Shown piece after piece: positions 24,665-36,120 of a DNA stretch of 64,000 bases. Under the pieces are notes generated by a model, which was not told the origin of the DNA, did not search any database, and worked only from the letters and a program-made list of their open reading frames with translations. The stretch lies in assembly GCA_037975125.1 (NCBI GenBank), contig CM075862.1:43833777-43897776 (forward strand), read 5' to 3'. Position numbers and translations under genes: made by a program. Numbering within the stretch: position 1 is the stretch's first letter; each line of letters opens with the position of its first letter. This DNA is from Latrodectus hesperus (taxonomy: Eukaryota > Arthropoda > Arachnida > Araneae > Theridiidae).

Positions 24665-25369
24665 TCTATTAAGCATATTACTGTATTGAGGACGTTGAAA
24701 ATATATGTTTTATTTTAAAAGCGCACACAAACGATATTGAAAAATTACATGCAAGGAATTATTAATCGTTACTTTTGTAATAAAATTCACGTTATACTAA
24801 AGTGAAATAGATTAGAATAGAATTTCAAGAATTTTGTTAATATTAATAAACTTAATTAAAAATATTTTATTGAATTGATCAATTTAAGTTTTTTGAACAA
24901 ATATTTAGCACATCATTCTATCATTGAATGGCCACGTTTCAAACTTATTCTTATAGAAAATCAGTAATTTAGACAGAAACGTAGCGATAATATGTTTAAC
25001 TTATCAAAAAAAAATTATTTTGAATAGTAGAAATTTAACTTAATCAACATTATTGTTTTCAGCAATAAGAAAGATAGCATTTTACAAGCAAGCAATAAGT
25101 ATATAACAAAAATATAAAAACTATAATTACAGAGAAATGTTAGACATCTCTCAAAGACTATTTCAATCTTTTGAGACAACTGCAAATATAAAAACGCAGA
25201 ATAAATCTATTACGTTTCCATAACTGAACGGCTCTTGTTCTTTTTTTATATAAGATTTGTGAGAACATAAAATACTAAAAGTATAATATTTCAAAGATAT
25301 ATTATTTTTAAAGTTTAATTCTGGTGATACTTTTGAAAAAATTAAAACTTACAGAAATCAATGCATATG

Positions 25370-25720
25370 ATGAAAGCACTGAAAAGACCGATAGAATTGA
25401 GGGATGAATTCCTGCACCTAACCCTAGGAAGGAAACTGACAAGCCATTGGGGAGATTTTTGTGTTTACCTATAAAATTACCACTCTCAGAGATTCGAATT
25501 AACTGGGCGTGGCTCCGAGTGACAAATGATGCCAGTGATCTTACTGATATCTGAACGCCAATTTCTTCCCCTCTTGGTTACCCCAGGACCTTGCTTTTTT
25601 CATCATTACCTTTTTTTAATATTGAGTATTTTCAATCTTTTTTTTTTCCCTTCGATCCTCCGTATTATTAAAGGTTTTGGAATCCCCTTAAGAAATTCCA
25701 AAAAGTGAAGTTCATTTCAT
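25370..25720. promoter_or_regulatory. Higher-complexity island (candidate regulatory element)
   Basis: This block is GC-richer than its flanks (GAGATTCGAATTAACTGGGC and GTGGCTCCGAGTGACAAATG near 25490-25530). No supported exon lies in it. Among the islands listed it is a weak case. Confidence 0.25.
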
Positions 25721-26174
25721 GGGATCTGTTTAATCTAGAAATAAAATCGATTTTTTAATATGTCTACCCACCCATATGCATAAAATCTTCTATTAAAAAA
25801 TTTAATCATACGTAGTGCATTATTAACGTATTTAAAAAAGAAAAAAAAACTAAAAGTAGGATTTTTAAGTACGAACTTAAAATATAAAATAATTGATATG
25901 ATTATTTTTAAATTACGAAATCAACTCTTTCAAATTCAAAATTATGAAAAGTAAATGTCTATAAAATCTGATCTTTATATAAGAGCAATATTTAGCTTCT
26001 TTTATTAATTCATTTTTTAATATATTTTCTGTGAATTATATATGTCGATATCCGCATACATATACACATTTTCTTACAATATTATTATGTAAGAAGTGGA
26101 TCATTGCATTGTGCACTTAATAAATATTTGTGAAATATGCTTTACAGTCTTATGCAGAGCCGAATTAAAATAGA

Positions 26175-26180
<6 letters not shown>

Positions 26181-26263
<83 letters not shown>
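26181..26263. repeat. (AT)n microsatellite, about 83 bp
   Basis: Uninterrupted AT dinucleotides form a simple-sequence tract. Its length in an assembly is often unreliable. Confidence 0.97.
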
Positions 26264-26266
<3 letters not shown>

Positions 26267-27379
26267 TCAGATAAATACAGTTTTAATCTATATACAATAA
26301 GTGTGATTTAACTTACACCTTCAATATTTTTGGAAAAAATGAATTCCAGAAATATTTCACAAAAGCTAAGTGTGTTTTGAATGCCACATTTCTAATGTTG
26401 TGCGTATTAATTCCCCAGGAAGAAATATTTTCAGTCTCATTTCCCTAAGAGAATCAAAAACATAGTGTTTTGAAAGAAAAAAAAATATTCAACAGAAAGC
26501 ATTTTAAGAAATATTGGCATGTTGCGATCAGTGGCAGAAACTTCCAGTAGCATTTTTTATAAAGATAAATATGAAAAATTAAGCTTATTTTATACTTTAT
26601 ATCACACTTTTTAGAAAATGTAACAAAACGAGGGAAAAAGCTACTCTTCATGGTGCTTGTAGGGAAAAATGTTTTGCTTATTTTTTTTTTATTCTACATA
26701 GGTTGAAGTTCTTGTCAAAATGTATTATGTTTGAGTTCCCTTTGGATTCGAAAAAATAGAATCAGCGATAGATTTTGATATTCTCTTTCAAATTCAAAAA
26801 ATAATTTTTTTTTTAATCTGCAGGGAGCAAAATGAAATAAAATCAGAGGAAAAAAATTATTTTTGAAATATATTTCCCACTTTTTGCTCAATCATTTGCA
26901 ATTATAAATTAACGCAAGGCAATAAATATTTGTGTATGAAGACACTATGGGATAAATAATATTTTTTTCAGTTACGACTTTGCCATTTAGGGATTTTTTT
27001 ATTTAATCATTCATTGCTGTAAAGTTCTTATTAAAAACACGTTAAAATACAAATATGGTTTTTTTCAGGTAGGGAAAAGAAAAATACAAAACTGTTTCAT
27101 ATTCATTACAATTTTTCTGACGGAGCCTTCAGATAATTAACGGCGTAAACAACCAACAAATGTTACGTTCTCTTGCTGTTAAGTGTTTTTCAATTCCCTA
27201 GGTGTCCTTCATCAGAATATTTTTCCCTATTTAAAACCAAGTAAATGAAACAAAACCAAGAAAGCAAATGTTGATGTATGTATCAATAGAAGAAGGGAAA
27301 AACTTCAGAAAAAAATTACATTAGAGTAAAATACGCCTGGAGCAGTGGCAAGGGGTTTTAAAAACACACCTTACTCATT

Positions 27380-27790
27380 TAAATACTTAAGAATAAAGCA
27401 GGCAAACTCGTTGCTGATTTATTTTTTCCACTTGTCTTTTATTCCCTGCGCCTTTTTAAAACAATATATAATTTGGAAGAATTCCGCGTGAGATTTTTTT
27501 TCCCTTTTTCCCCCCTTCTTACTTCATCTTGAAAATGTAAACTTTGTCCCCGAGGTTCTTAAAAATCCCCAATATCTAATTAGATACAAATCGAAATGTG
27601 TTCTTTATTATAAAGATTGGCGTTGGAAAAGTGAGTGTTTAGCTTTTCTTTTCCCACTTTTTTCTTTTTTGTAAGAAAAAAGAAGAGAGCAGAAAAAAAA
27701 AATTCTTAAAAGTGATTGACAAAGAATTTTCCCCACAAGACGCAATTGGGCACAAAAGTGGGCATGAATTAAGGATTTGCAATTAGCGAG
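27380..27790. promoter_or_regulatory. Island with C/T-rich tracts (candidate regulatory element)
   Basis: The block contains AAGAATTCCGCGTGAGATTT, pyrimidine tracts, and TCCCCGAGGTTCTTAAAAAT followed by CAATATCTAATTAGATAC with an inverted TAATTA core. No exon signals are present. Confidence 0.28.
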
Positions 27791-28161
27791 TGAGAACTTA
27801 TGCAGCAGGGAGATATGTCATTTAGAAATTCAGCAACTGTAAAAACATTATATCTCCCATTTTGTGATATATATGTATACTTGTATAAATAATTATTAGA
27901 AATATTATCGCTTTGATTAAAGTATGCTGATTTATATGTCTTAATGTATAAATATAGATGGAAAAGAATTAAAGCAATATTCAATTAATTTTAATACACT
28001 TTGTGCAAAACATTTTTTTAACTACTTAACACTAATTTCATATGTTAATGTGAAAGATAGTTTAAGAGATATAAGTTTTATGAAGATTTCCCTAATTTGT
28101 TTCAAGTTTGATTGGCCGTTATTTGGAGAAAACTTTTTAATGATTGATAAGCTTAATTCCA

Positions 28162-28874
28162 CCAGAACTCCGATTATTCGAATTTCGTATATTCGAATCG
28201 CTTTCAGGATTTCAAAAAAGTAAATTAGATAGAAGAAAAGAAAAAATGAGATAAAAGAAAAGACTTAAGAAAAGGAGAAGGAGAAGGTTGACGATTAGAA
28301 AGACGTGTCACTTGAGGAATTCAGTAATATTCTTTTGTGGAAGTTCAGAAGCTAATACTGAAGATGAAATCAGACACTGGTTTTCTAATTGCAAACGTTG
28401 TCCAACTTATTGAAAGTGTCAAGCAAGAAGATTACCTTAATGTCCAAGTTGAAATAGACACGGGACCCTCAGCTAGTGAAGCATTTGCCAGTTCAGAAAT
28501 TGCTTTGATGTGGATGGAGGGACAGCCGAGTGTGACCACAAGCAGATTCTGACTGGATGCTCAACTTCACTGTCTGAAAACTTAACTGTGAAACAGCTTA
28601 CTCTGACCGAGATGTTCAGCAAGCAATGACTTTCATTTGCAGCACTGTACATGCACATTCTGTAGTAATGTACGACACTTGTAAGTACTTTAAGGTGTAA
28701 GAGAGTCTTCTTTTCATTAAATTCTTTTTTTAAAAAAATACATAATTTTTCTCTCATTTCAATATACAATAATTAATTAAAATTAACACTTTTTCGACAA
28801 AATCCAATTAGCAGAATTTTAAACAATCTGAATGGTATCCGGTCCCAAACGATTCTGAAATTGGAGTGCTACAG
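28162..28874 (+). mobile_element. Internally deleted Tigger/pogo-type DNA transposon
   Basis: The left end reads CCAGAACTCCGATTATTCGA (28162-28181). The right end, reverse-complemented, reads CTGTAGCACTCCAATTTCAG with AATCGTTTGGGACCGG inside it. These are diverged versions of one terminal inverted repeat and resemble the CAGTAGAACTCCGATTATCC-type ends of Tigger/pogo elements as I recall them. The right end is followed by TA, the target dinucleotide of the superfamily. Between them lies a broken transposase C-terminus (28337-28629). At about 713 bases the element lacks most of its transposase and could only have moved with help. Confidence 0.7.
28337..28629 (+). pseudogene. Remnant of Tigger/pogo transposase C-terminus
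   Basis: The plus strand retains an acidic-region-to-tail segment. SEAFASSEIALMWMEGQP resembles the SEA....L.W.E.QPE block found late in Tigger and jerky-type transposases. A one-base deletion at about 28526-28530 then moves the reading to ECDHKQIL and a tail VKQLTLTEMFSKQ that ends at a stop at 28627-28629. This closely fits the KQTTLT..F-type C-terminus of the family. The DDE catalytic core and the helix-turn-helix DNA-binding domains are absent. The deletion and the missing core make it non-functional. Confidence 0.65.
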
Positions 28875-28933
28875 TACTTATAAAGAATTTAAAATTCCAA
28901 GTTGGAGCATTTTCAAGTTTTTTGTAGAATTAT

Positions 28934-29242
28934 TTTTTTTTCCAACGGCGGGCACTTAGGTTACGAACCTTATGCTACATCAAGGCCAGTAATTGCTACT
29001 CATTTGTCGTTACCCAGCGGGCACCTGTGAACCAAGTCACGGAGGCGAGTAGCGTTGCCCACGTCATACCACCACAAACCCGTTTATAGGGTGGGTCACA
29101 TTCATACATCATCACAGAAGAAAGGACAGAGAAACACAGAAAGAACAGAGAAAGGAAGTAACAGCCATGCCCGAACCTGGATTCGAACCCGAGATCCACA
29201 GCTTAGAAGTCAGGAACGCTAACCGCTCAGACATCGGTCGAC
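28934..29242 (-). repeat. SINE family B (tRNA-derived) with 12-bp target-site duplication
   Basis: The element is flanked by direct repeats TTGTAGAATTAT at 28922-28933 and 29243-29254. On the minus strand its head has TGAGCGGTTAGCGTTCCTGA (A-box region) and GGGTTCGAATCC (B box), like a tRNA. The body carries ACCCTATAAACGGGTTTGTG and AACGCTACTCGCCTCCGTGA. The same arrangement is at 61290-61565. The clean duplication shows insertion by target-primed reverse transcription and a moderate age. Confidence 0.9.
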
Positions 29243-31020
29243 TTGTAGAATTATAATTGACATTTTTAAAAATATATTTCCCTCATCATAACAATGAATA
29301 TTTTAATACAAGACAAAGCAACTAATTTCTTATTTAAAAGCATAGTTCGAATACAATCTCTATAACACATGTTGTGAAATTTCTCATACTACCACTTGCT
29401 TTATATAAATGCGATGAAAAGTATAGAATTTACATAAAACGTCATGCTTTGCTAGTCGTACGAGTTTCAGCTAAGTGATGTTACACCTTTGTTTGTTGCA
29501 TCAATTTTAACATTTGTGATAAGTATAAAAATCCGATACAAGACGTAAAATTTCAAAATGGGAAGGTATATAAAGTTATTGAATAATATGATTTAACTAA
29601 TTATTCCATTGAATAACAATTATACGTGATCGTTAAAGTATGAAATACGACACTAAAAAATTCTTTGAACTGACTCTGACTGTTTTCAGTCAGTTTCGAA
29701 CCTCAGATAGCTACTTTGCAATGACGTGATTGTGCACTTTATTCCATCGCTTTAAAGCATAGAATTTATGTGGTGCATTTAGGTGTAAAAACTAATTTAC
29801 TGTCTTTTCTTTATTTATAAATTAATCACCCACAATAGAGATAATGTATAGAGTATTTTTAAAAAAGTTTTTAATTATTTATGATCAATTAATTTATAAA
29901 ACAGCTTTGAAATTGTTTATTTTTCATTTTAAAGGTCTATAATTACGTTTTGTAGGTAATATATCATTTTTTTTGAAAACTAACTTAAATTTAAATAAAA
30001 AATGTGCTATAAGGAATGCCAGAATTTTCACACGGACAAGCTCAAGTGATACGAGTGACTTCAGATTCCCAGTTACATTGAGTTCAAAATCCCCAATATC
30101 TTGAGCAAAATACATATCTACACTTTCCTTGAACCAATTCATGAACTTGAATGTATCCCAATGCTTATGATTCTTAATTTATTTATTTTCTAGATTTATT
30201 TTTTCTTCTTGAATAATTAGATTGAGTATGAGCATCCCAAGATATATTTTGAGAAAAATGCATTGGTAATGAAATATTTCTATCATAATTATTCCCGGAT
30301 TGAAATGTAGTTATTTTTTAGAAAAATTAACATTTTCAAATATTAACTAGGTAAAAGTATAAAATACCTAGTTATTTTATGAAATAGCGGATTTCATGTT
30401 TTAATGGTAATATACCTACATAGAAAATTTCGTAAATGACTGCATTGCATCGTATGGCCGAGAAAGAATTAAATGTTTGTGGTAGTCTGAACTATAGTGA
30501 AGTCTATTCTCCATATGCTATGTACATATATTTCTATGAATGTGAATATACACGCTAGTTAGGCTATTTAATCACGAGTCTCACTCAAACGATAGACGCT
30601 TACATATTTGTTGAAGCATATTCACATATTGATTCGTAGAATTCATGCCAGCCAGTAGAATTCATAGGACACTGCCTAACATTTAGTTAGGCTTCATTAG
30701 TTATATGACGAGTCGCATACATATTTAACTACACCTTAGTTAATTCGGGGCGATAAGATACCAGGATTTCTTGCACAGTAATTAATCTTCTAAGCAAATT
30801 TTATATTATTTGTTATGTTTATTATAAAATATATTTAAAAAATTTTCAGTATGATTGTACTAGACCGTTAAGTAAAAATTTAATTATGAAAAAAATATTG
30901 AGATCAATTTGAAATTATATCGAATTTATAGCAATAAAAGCAAGTTATATCTTCTCACCCCTATTCTTGGTCCTAGAGTTTATTAAGAAATAATTTCTTA
31001 TAATTTTAATTTTATGATGG

Positions 31021-31021
<1 letters not shown>

Positions 31022-31096
<75 letters not shown>
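31022..31096. repeat. (AT)n microsatellite, about 75 bp
   Basis: An uninterrupted AT run lies 37 bases before the left target-site duplication of the SINE at 31146-31424. Confidence 0.97.
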
Positions 31097-31099
<3 letters not shown>

Positions 31100-31145
31100 A
31101 AGAAATATTCAAACCATCTCAGATCATTCAAACCATCAAACCATT

Positions 31146-31424
31146 GTTGTTGTTGTCGTGTGCCAGCTAAGTTGGTATTATGGGGTGCGCTGTTCCACTT
31201 TTCCAACTGAACCATATTTTGGTGTGGAGTCCGACTTCCTCAGTACACATGCCATAGGGACCCGTTTATAGGGTAAGCACAACCATTCACAACCTATTTA
31301 TACAAGAAAGGGACAAAGACAGGATAGGTAGAGAGAGAAAGTACATTTATGCCCAAACCGGGATTCGAACCCAGGACCTCCTTATCCGCAGTCTGCCACG
31401 CTGACCACTAGACAAGTTGGGCAG
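31146..31424 (-). repeat. SINE family B, second subtype, with 12-bp target-site duplication
   Basis: Direct repeats CATCAAACCATT lie at 31134-31145 and 31425-31436. The minus strand starts GCTGCCCAACTTGTCTAGTG (head with GTGGTCAGCG), has a perfect B box GGTTCGAATCCC, shares the ACCCTATAAACGGGT core with the other family B copies, and ends in a short (CAA)n tail. It is a complete 279-base insertion. The 3' part differs from the subtype at 28934 and 61290. Confidence 0.9.
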
Positions 31425-31940
31425 CATCAAACCATTATATCACACATATGCAAATAAATAATTTAGAATTGTAAATAATTAGAGAATAATTTATAATTCT
31501 TTGTTTTATTTTTGACTTTATACATACAAAACCATCCAACACCCCCGAAAAAGATAGTACCACCAGGGTCCTTCCTAAAAATACCAATGGTGTTCCAGAA
31601 AAAGTCTACGAAAACTCGCAATATCTTTTGTTACATTCTTTCTAAAAATGATCAAAAATGCAAAAACGGTAACTACTGCAAGTTATGTTTCAGATGATTA
31701 GTTGCAATATTAATAGTCCACTAGACACACCTTTTATTTATAAATACCTTTATTTTAATTATTTATATTTTTGCAAACAAAAAACTGTTTCATTATTTTT
31801 ATTTTAATGGTTTTAGAAACATTTTTATATTCAATTAGTTTTCAAAATGAATATTTTGAACAATAATATTTAGGTAATATGAAATATCAAAGTAAAATTT
31901 TTTAAGTAATAACAGATTATGTAGAAATCTTGATATTCTT

Positions 31941-32153
31941 TTGGGTTGTTCGGAAAGTCATTTCGTTTTTCATGAAAATGAAAAACGTGCAGCAAATAAA
32001 TATTGTATTGCATTGCACATTGTCTATTCTAATCCAATAGCTTTTACCATCTTTCTGATAGTAGCAGGATTCCACAGTCATATAGTGGTTGGTTTTTACC
32101 AGCAAAAAGCTGATCCATGTAGGAAAAGCGAAATTATTTTCCGAACAACCCAA
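31941..32153. mobile_element. 213-bp mariner-type MITE
   Basis: The ends are near-perfect inverted repeats. The left starts TTGGGTTGTTCGGAAAGTCA and the right, reverse-complemented, starts TTGGGTTGTTCGGAAAATAA; both continue TTTCG. Outside the right end is TATA, consistent with TA target choice. TTGGGTTGTTCGGAAAGT-type termini are typical of mariner elements. The interior encodes no transposase segment that I can recognise. Frames that start exactly at the two ends on opposite strands are products of the inverted repeats, not genes. Confidence 0.85.
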
Positions 32154-32329
32154 TATATAATAGAAACGATTATAAATTTCAAGGAAAAAAAATTATTATT
32201 TCTTCACGACGGAATAGTTTCGGTTTTTGTATCGATCTATATAAAAATAACTGAAGTTGTATTTACCGCATCTATACCAATATATAATCACTTTCGTATA
32301 AAAAATGAAGCTCCATCCTTCGCTCCATG

Positions 32330-32830
32330 AGGTGAAAGAAAAACAGCCATTTCCACTTACAGCTCCAACCAATCTTCAAAACCGTGTCTCCATTTATAAA
32401 AACAAACACTTCGTCATATCAGGAATGGATATTTCAAAAGGAAACACAATTTTTTGCTGCGGCTAGCTTACTTCGCTTAAAAAGAAAGAAAAGAGCCTCT
32501 CTTGGAAAAGTTGTCATCTCCAGATTTGAGCTAACTCAATGGACTCCAGTCTTTTTGGTTTAAAGCCATCATCTTTTAAGACCACAAAATCCATTACTTC
32601 CATTTCTATGACAAATCTCCTTTTTCTCGATCCTTTTTTTTTTTCATTTTTTGCTTCACTCCATTTTATTCTTTTGTGGCCGAAAGAGAGGTTTTGTTTC
32701 ATAAGTGTGTGATCGTTTTCTATCTTTATTTATTTTGCCGGCGAGAGCACTGCCAAGCTCCTCTTGGGGGGTAGGGGTAGTCATTTCTTGAAGTAGATTT
32801 TGCGGATGGATAAAAACCGAGATTCAGACG
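32330..32830. promoter_or_regulatory. GC-richer island (candidate regulatory element)
   Basis: This block (for example TTTTGCCGGCGAGAGCACTG near 32730 and CTTGGGGGGTAGGGGTAG near 32763) stands out from its AT-rich flanks. No splice-bounded frame is present. It opens the series of islands that recur every 2-4 kb from here to the end of the window. Confidence 0.33.
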
Positions 32831-33419
32831 AAAATCTACTATATCAATTCGTTGGTAGTTTTTTTTTTTTATTTTCTAACAAAATGCATCCAAGAATTAA
32901 ATATAAGAAGTTTTATTTCTAAATTTCTTGGAAATATTTTCAATTTGTGTTTCCTTTTCGCAATGTAATATTTTTGATTTTCTCTGTAACCACAATAAAG
33001 TAGATCTTTGCTTAAGATTTTTACAAATATTACTCATAAATCCAGATTAATTTTTAATAATATGACTGTTGTTAATAAAAAATTAACTAACTGTCTATAA
33101 ATTATTATCAAAATAAAAATTAAACTTTACAAATAATGCTTTTTTTAAATCAATATATATTTCAACGCAGTTGGTTATTTTTCGAATGCATCAAATGTAT
33201 AGTGTATAATTTATTTAATAATCAGGGTGAAATAGATATTAGTTTTAATATCAATACAATTATCGCAGCGAGATTTTTAGCTAATTTCGATTAAATAAAT
33301 TACCTGATAAATGTTGACGATAAAGTTCTTAAAAGTATGTTTTGTTAATATCAAAAATAAATATTAATGTGTCCTCACAGTTTCAAGCAATCAGTCTCCA
33401 TAGTATGTAACCATAATCT

Positions 33420-34380
33420 TCCATCAATGGTTCTAATATATAGTGGGCCGAGAAGAAAGGCGCTTGGTATGTACCGAGTGTTGCCATTCCTCCTCAACTA
33501 AGAACTAAAAGAATAAAAAAAGATGTTAGATTGAGTCCGTTAAGTCATTAGACTATGAGTGAAAGTTTGATGTCGGTTGGCGCACACTCGTGTTCAAGTC
33601 CATGAAGATCTTCAATATGTTGGTTATGTGATTTTGAGACATTCCATGTCTGATGCAAAGATGTTGATCGGTAGAATGTCTGATGGAGATCTTATATGCT
33701 TGTTGGTTGTAATGGGACAACTAAAGATGGTGAACTTTCTTTACTATATGAAAATATGAAAGTTTCACTTCTGCCGAATCGCTTACAATTTGAGGCGAAT
33801 GCACCATGCCCGGAAATAAAATGATTGACAAATTGATTAATGGTAAACTAATTGGTGGATACTTTAGGAAAAAGAATGTGACACCCTAGCCTTGTGGTTC
33901 CGCTGTGTCACTATAAATTTGGCACTAATTTAGTCTATGCTATTGAAGAAGTTGTTTCAGATGAGCTTTTGGCCATTTCATTTCAATAAATGGGATGCTA
34001 CTGTCTATTGCTGCTTGTATTGCAAAAAAGTCTGACTTCTCATTTCCTCCGCAGATCTCATGGGTTTTGTCCACTTGATAAGAGCTTCCCGACGGTGCTT
34101 ATATTCTCGGAGAGTATCTTGAATTTTAAGTATTCAAAGAGGTGAATTGTCTGGTTTTTTATGGCTTGAATTGCAGAATTACTATCGCTCCAGATGGTGA
34201 AGTGGCGTAGGTTATAGGCGGCTGAATAGTTCAATGATAAATGAAAGGCTATTGCTTCTGCTTGGAAAACTGAATTATTTTAGTGAAGTTTAACTTGAGA
34301 CGTAGGGATTTCTTGGAATTTTACAAATAAAGTGAATGCTGCACCAACGCAATTGTCCCTTTTTGATCCATCAGGTTATA
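33420..34380 (-). pseudogene. Decayed non-LTR retrotransposon, RNase H domain
   Basis: Read on the minus strand from 34372, the RNase H domain is clear: DGSKRDNCVGAAFTLF (first Asp), SVFQAEAIAFHLSL (Glu) and LRHFTIWSDSNSAIQAIKN (Asp). After a frameshift near 34075 comes GGNEKSDFFAIQAAI (final Asp), followed by IPFIEMKWPKAHLKQLLQ. All four catalytic acidic positions survive. There is a stop after VKLH (34280-34282), the frameshift, and a stop at 33940-33942. The lower part to about 33420 is the decayed tail and probable 3' untranslated region. The reverse transcriptase upstream is lost, so it is a 5'-truncated dead copy. It is distinct in sequence from the element at 18293-18960. Confidence 0.82.
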
Positions 34381-34883
34381 GTATATAAGAGATACATTGC
34401 CAAATTAAACATTTTGTAGACCATAATAGTATCAAATGATATTATTTTATTTTGAAAGATTGATGGATTTGGTGAACATACAAGAGATGTTATCAGTATA
34501 TGTGTGATGTTCAAGGGAACATACGAGAATACACTTGGTGAAAGTTGCTTTTCGTATTTTAACAGTTTTCAACATATAGTTATATATTTTACAAGATCCT
34601 TTAATAAAAAGTATATTCATATTTATAAAGAAATAAGTTAATTTTTAAAGTAAACTATTATGTCTCTTAGAACAGAAAAGAATGAAATCAATGAAAGTAA
34701 AAAAGCTATAATCCTTGAATGAATTAATAGTAATTAATTCTATTCAAAATGTATATAATTTAATATAAAAGTTTAGACTCAATGTTATAATCATACATTT
34801 TGGGGGTAATACTATTACATATGGTATGGAATCAATTAATCTCACATTTAAGCAAAAGTCAACGTAAGTAGCATAGCAGAAGT

Positions 34884-35193
34884 TGTTGTTGTTACTAATG
34901 ACACTTGGACAAGCCAAGCTCTCTATGCCTTGGCTATGCAAATTTAAGTCAATTGGGAGCGTCTTTCGTTTTTATCAGAGCACCATAAAGGTGAAAGTAC
35001 GACATTGCTCTACACATATGTCATAGGTACCCGTTTATAAGGTAGGCAACCATTCACATCTCATTCATACAAGGAAAGGACAAAGACAGGATAGATAGAG
35101 AAAAAGTACACCCATGTCCGAACCGGTATTCGAACCCACGACCTCCTTATCCGCAGTCAGGCACGCTGACCACTAGACAAGTTGGGCGGCAGT
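34884..35193 (-). repeat. SINE family B, second subtype, with 11-bp target-site duplication
   Basis: ATAGCAGAAGT occurs at 34873-34883 and 35194-35204, flanking the element. The minus-strand head GCCGCCCAACTTGTCTAGTG, the box GGGTTCGAATACC and a (CAA)n-type tail match the copy at 31146-31424. The ~310 bases are a full-length insertion. Confidence 0.88.
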
Positions 35194-35310
35194 ATAGCAG
35201 AAGTAAACGTAAGTACCAGCTAAGAAATGTCCTTTTCTTCAAGAATAAAATTAAAATTTTAAAACTCAGCTTTCAATGCATTTAAGGATTATCTTATGAC
35301 TCCCAAGAAA

Positions 35311-35363
35311 CACCCTTCAATATATATGTATGTATATATAATATATATATATATTAAAGGGTG
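35311..35363. repeat. 53-bp inverted repeat with AT core
   Basis: CACCCTTCAATATAT on the left pairs with ATATATTAAAGGGTG on the right, one mismatch in 15, around an AT-rich loop. It could be a minimal MITE or a hairpin formed by decay of an AT tract. No target-site duplication is decisive. Confidence 0.6.
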
Positions 35364-35579
35364 CCAAAAATTAAAAGAATCATTACAATCCAAAATTTCA
35401 ATTTTGTAAAACATTTTATCATAAACACAAATATATAAAAAATAAATTCTGCTTAAAAAATGAACTCTATTCATCAAATATAACTTAATAAACTTAGAAT
35501 AAAAAACAAGTTGCAAAGGAAACAAACAAATACAGACAGGTCTTCTAAGATTGACGACACGTCCTTAAAATAAGAAGCG

Positions 35580-36120
35580 TCATTTATTTATCCTTAAGAT
35601 ATGAAAAGTGTGAAATTCGCTTCATGAGAAATATTTACGTCAATTCATTTATCCTTTTCCGATTCCCGATTCTTATATTACAATCCCGCTGCGGACTATT
35701 TTACTACCCGATCGCACTATTTCCTTCCGCCACATTCTTTATCTGGCAGCGAGGCGAGCTGCTCAATAATGAGTGTGCGGGTTTCTTTCTCGGTGTCAAA
35801 TCAACCTAAGAAATGCGCGCTGATTACAGGTTTCGAAACCCCGCGTTCTTTCTCTAAAAATGAAAGACTTTACTCGACCCCCATCCCTCCCTGCCAAAAA
35901 AACAAATGGATATTTAAATTGGAAGGATTCGTTTTTCAAGTTGGAGGGAGCTTGACGAATTTTCAGGTCCTAAGACGGTGTTTGTCTTTTTTTTCTGCTT
36001 TATTTTCTTTGTTTAGTGTCTTTACGCCATCAAATTTGAAAATGAGAAACACTTCTTCTAAAAATATGTTTTTTCTTTTATTTCTTCTTTCTTTCTTCGC
36101 CAATTTTGTTCACGATTGCA
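35580..36120. promoter_or_regulatory. GC-richer island (candidate regulatory element)
   Basis: The block has many CpG-containing words (TCCCGCTGCGGACTATTTTA near 35683, GCAGCGAGGCGAGCTGCTCA near 35747, TTCGAAACCCCGCGTTC near 35832) and ends in pyrimidine-rich sequence. A plus-strand frame of 122 codons crosses it but has no splice sites and a Phe/Ser-rich chance composition. Confidence 0.35.

Noticed and set aside
31350..31424. tRNA gene suggested by good A and B boxes (also at 35130-35193, 29180-29242, 61490-61565 and 44700-44765)
   Set aside because: No complete cloverleaf; each is the head of a SINE with shared body, and three of the five have target-site duplications.
31941..32330. 129-codon plus-strand frame starting at a transposon end
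   Set aside because: Start and much of the frame come from the mariner MITE inverted repeat; no transposase similarity seen.
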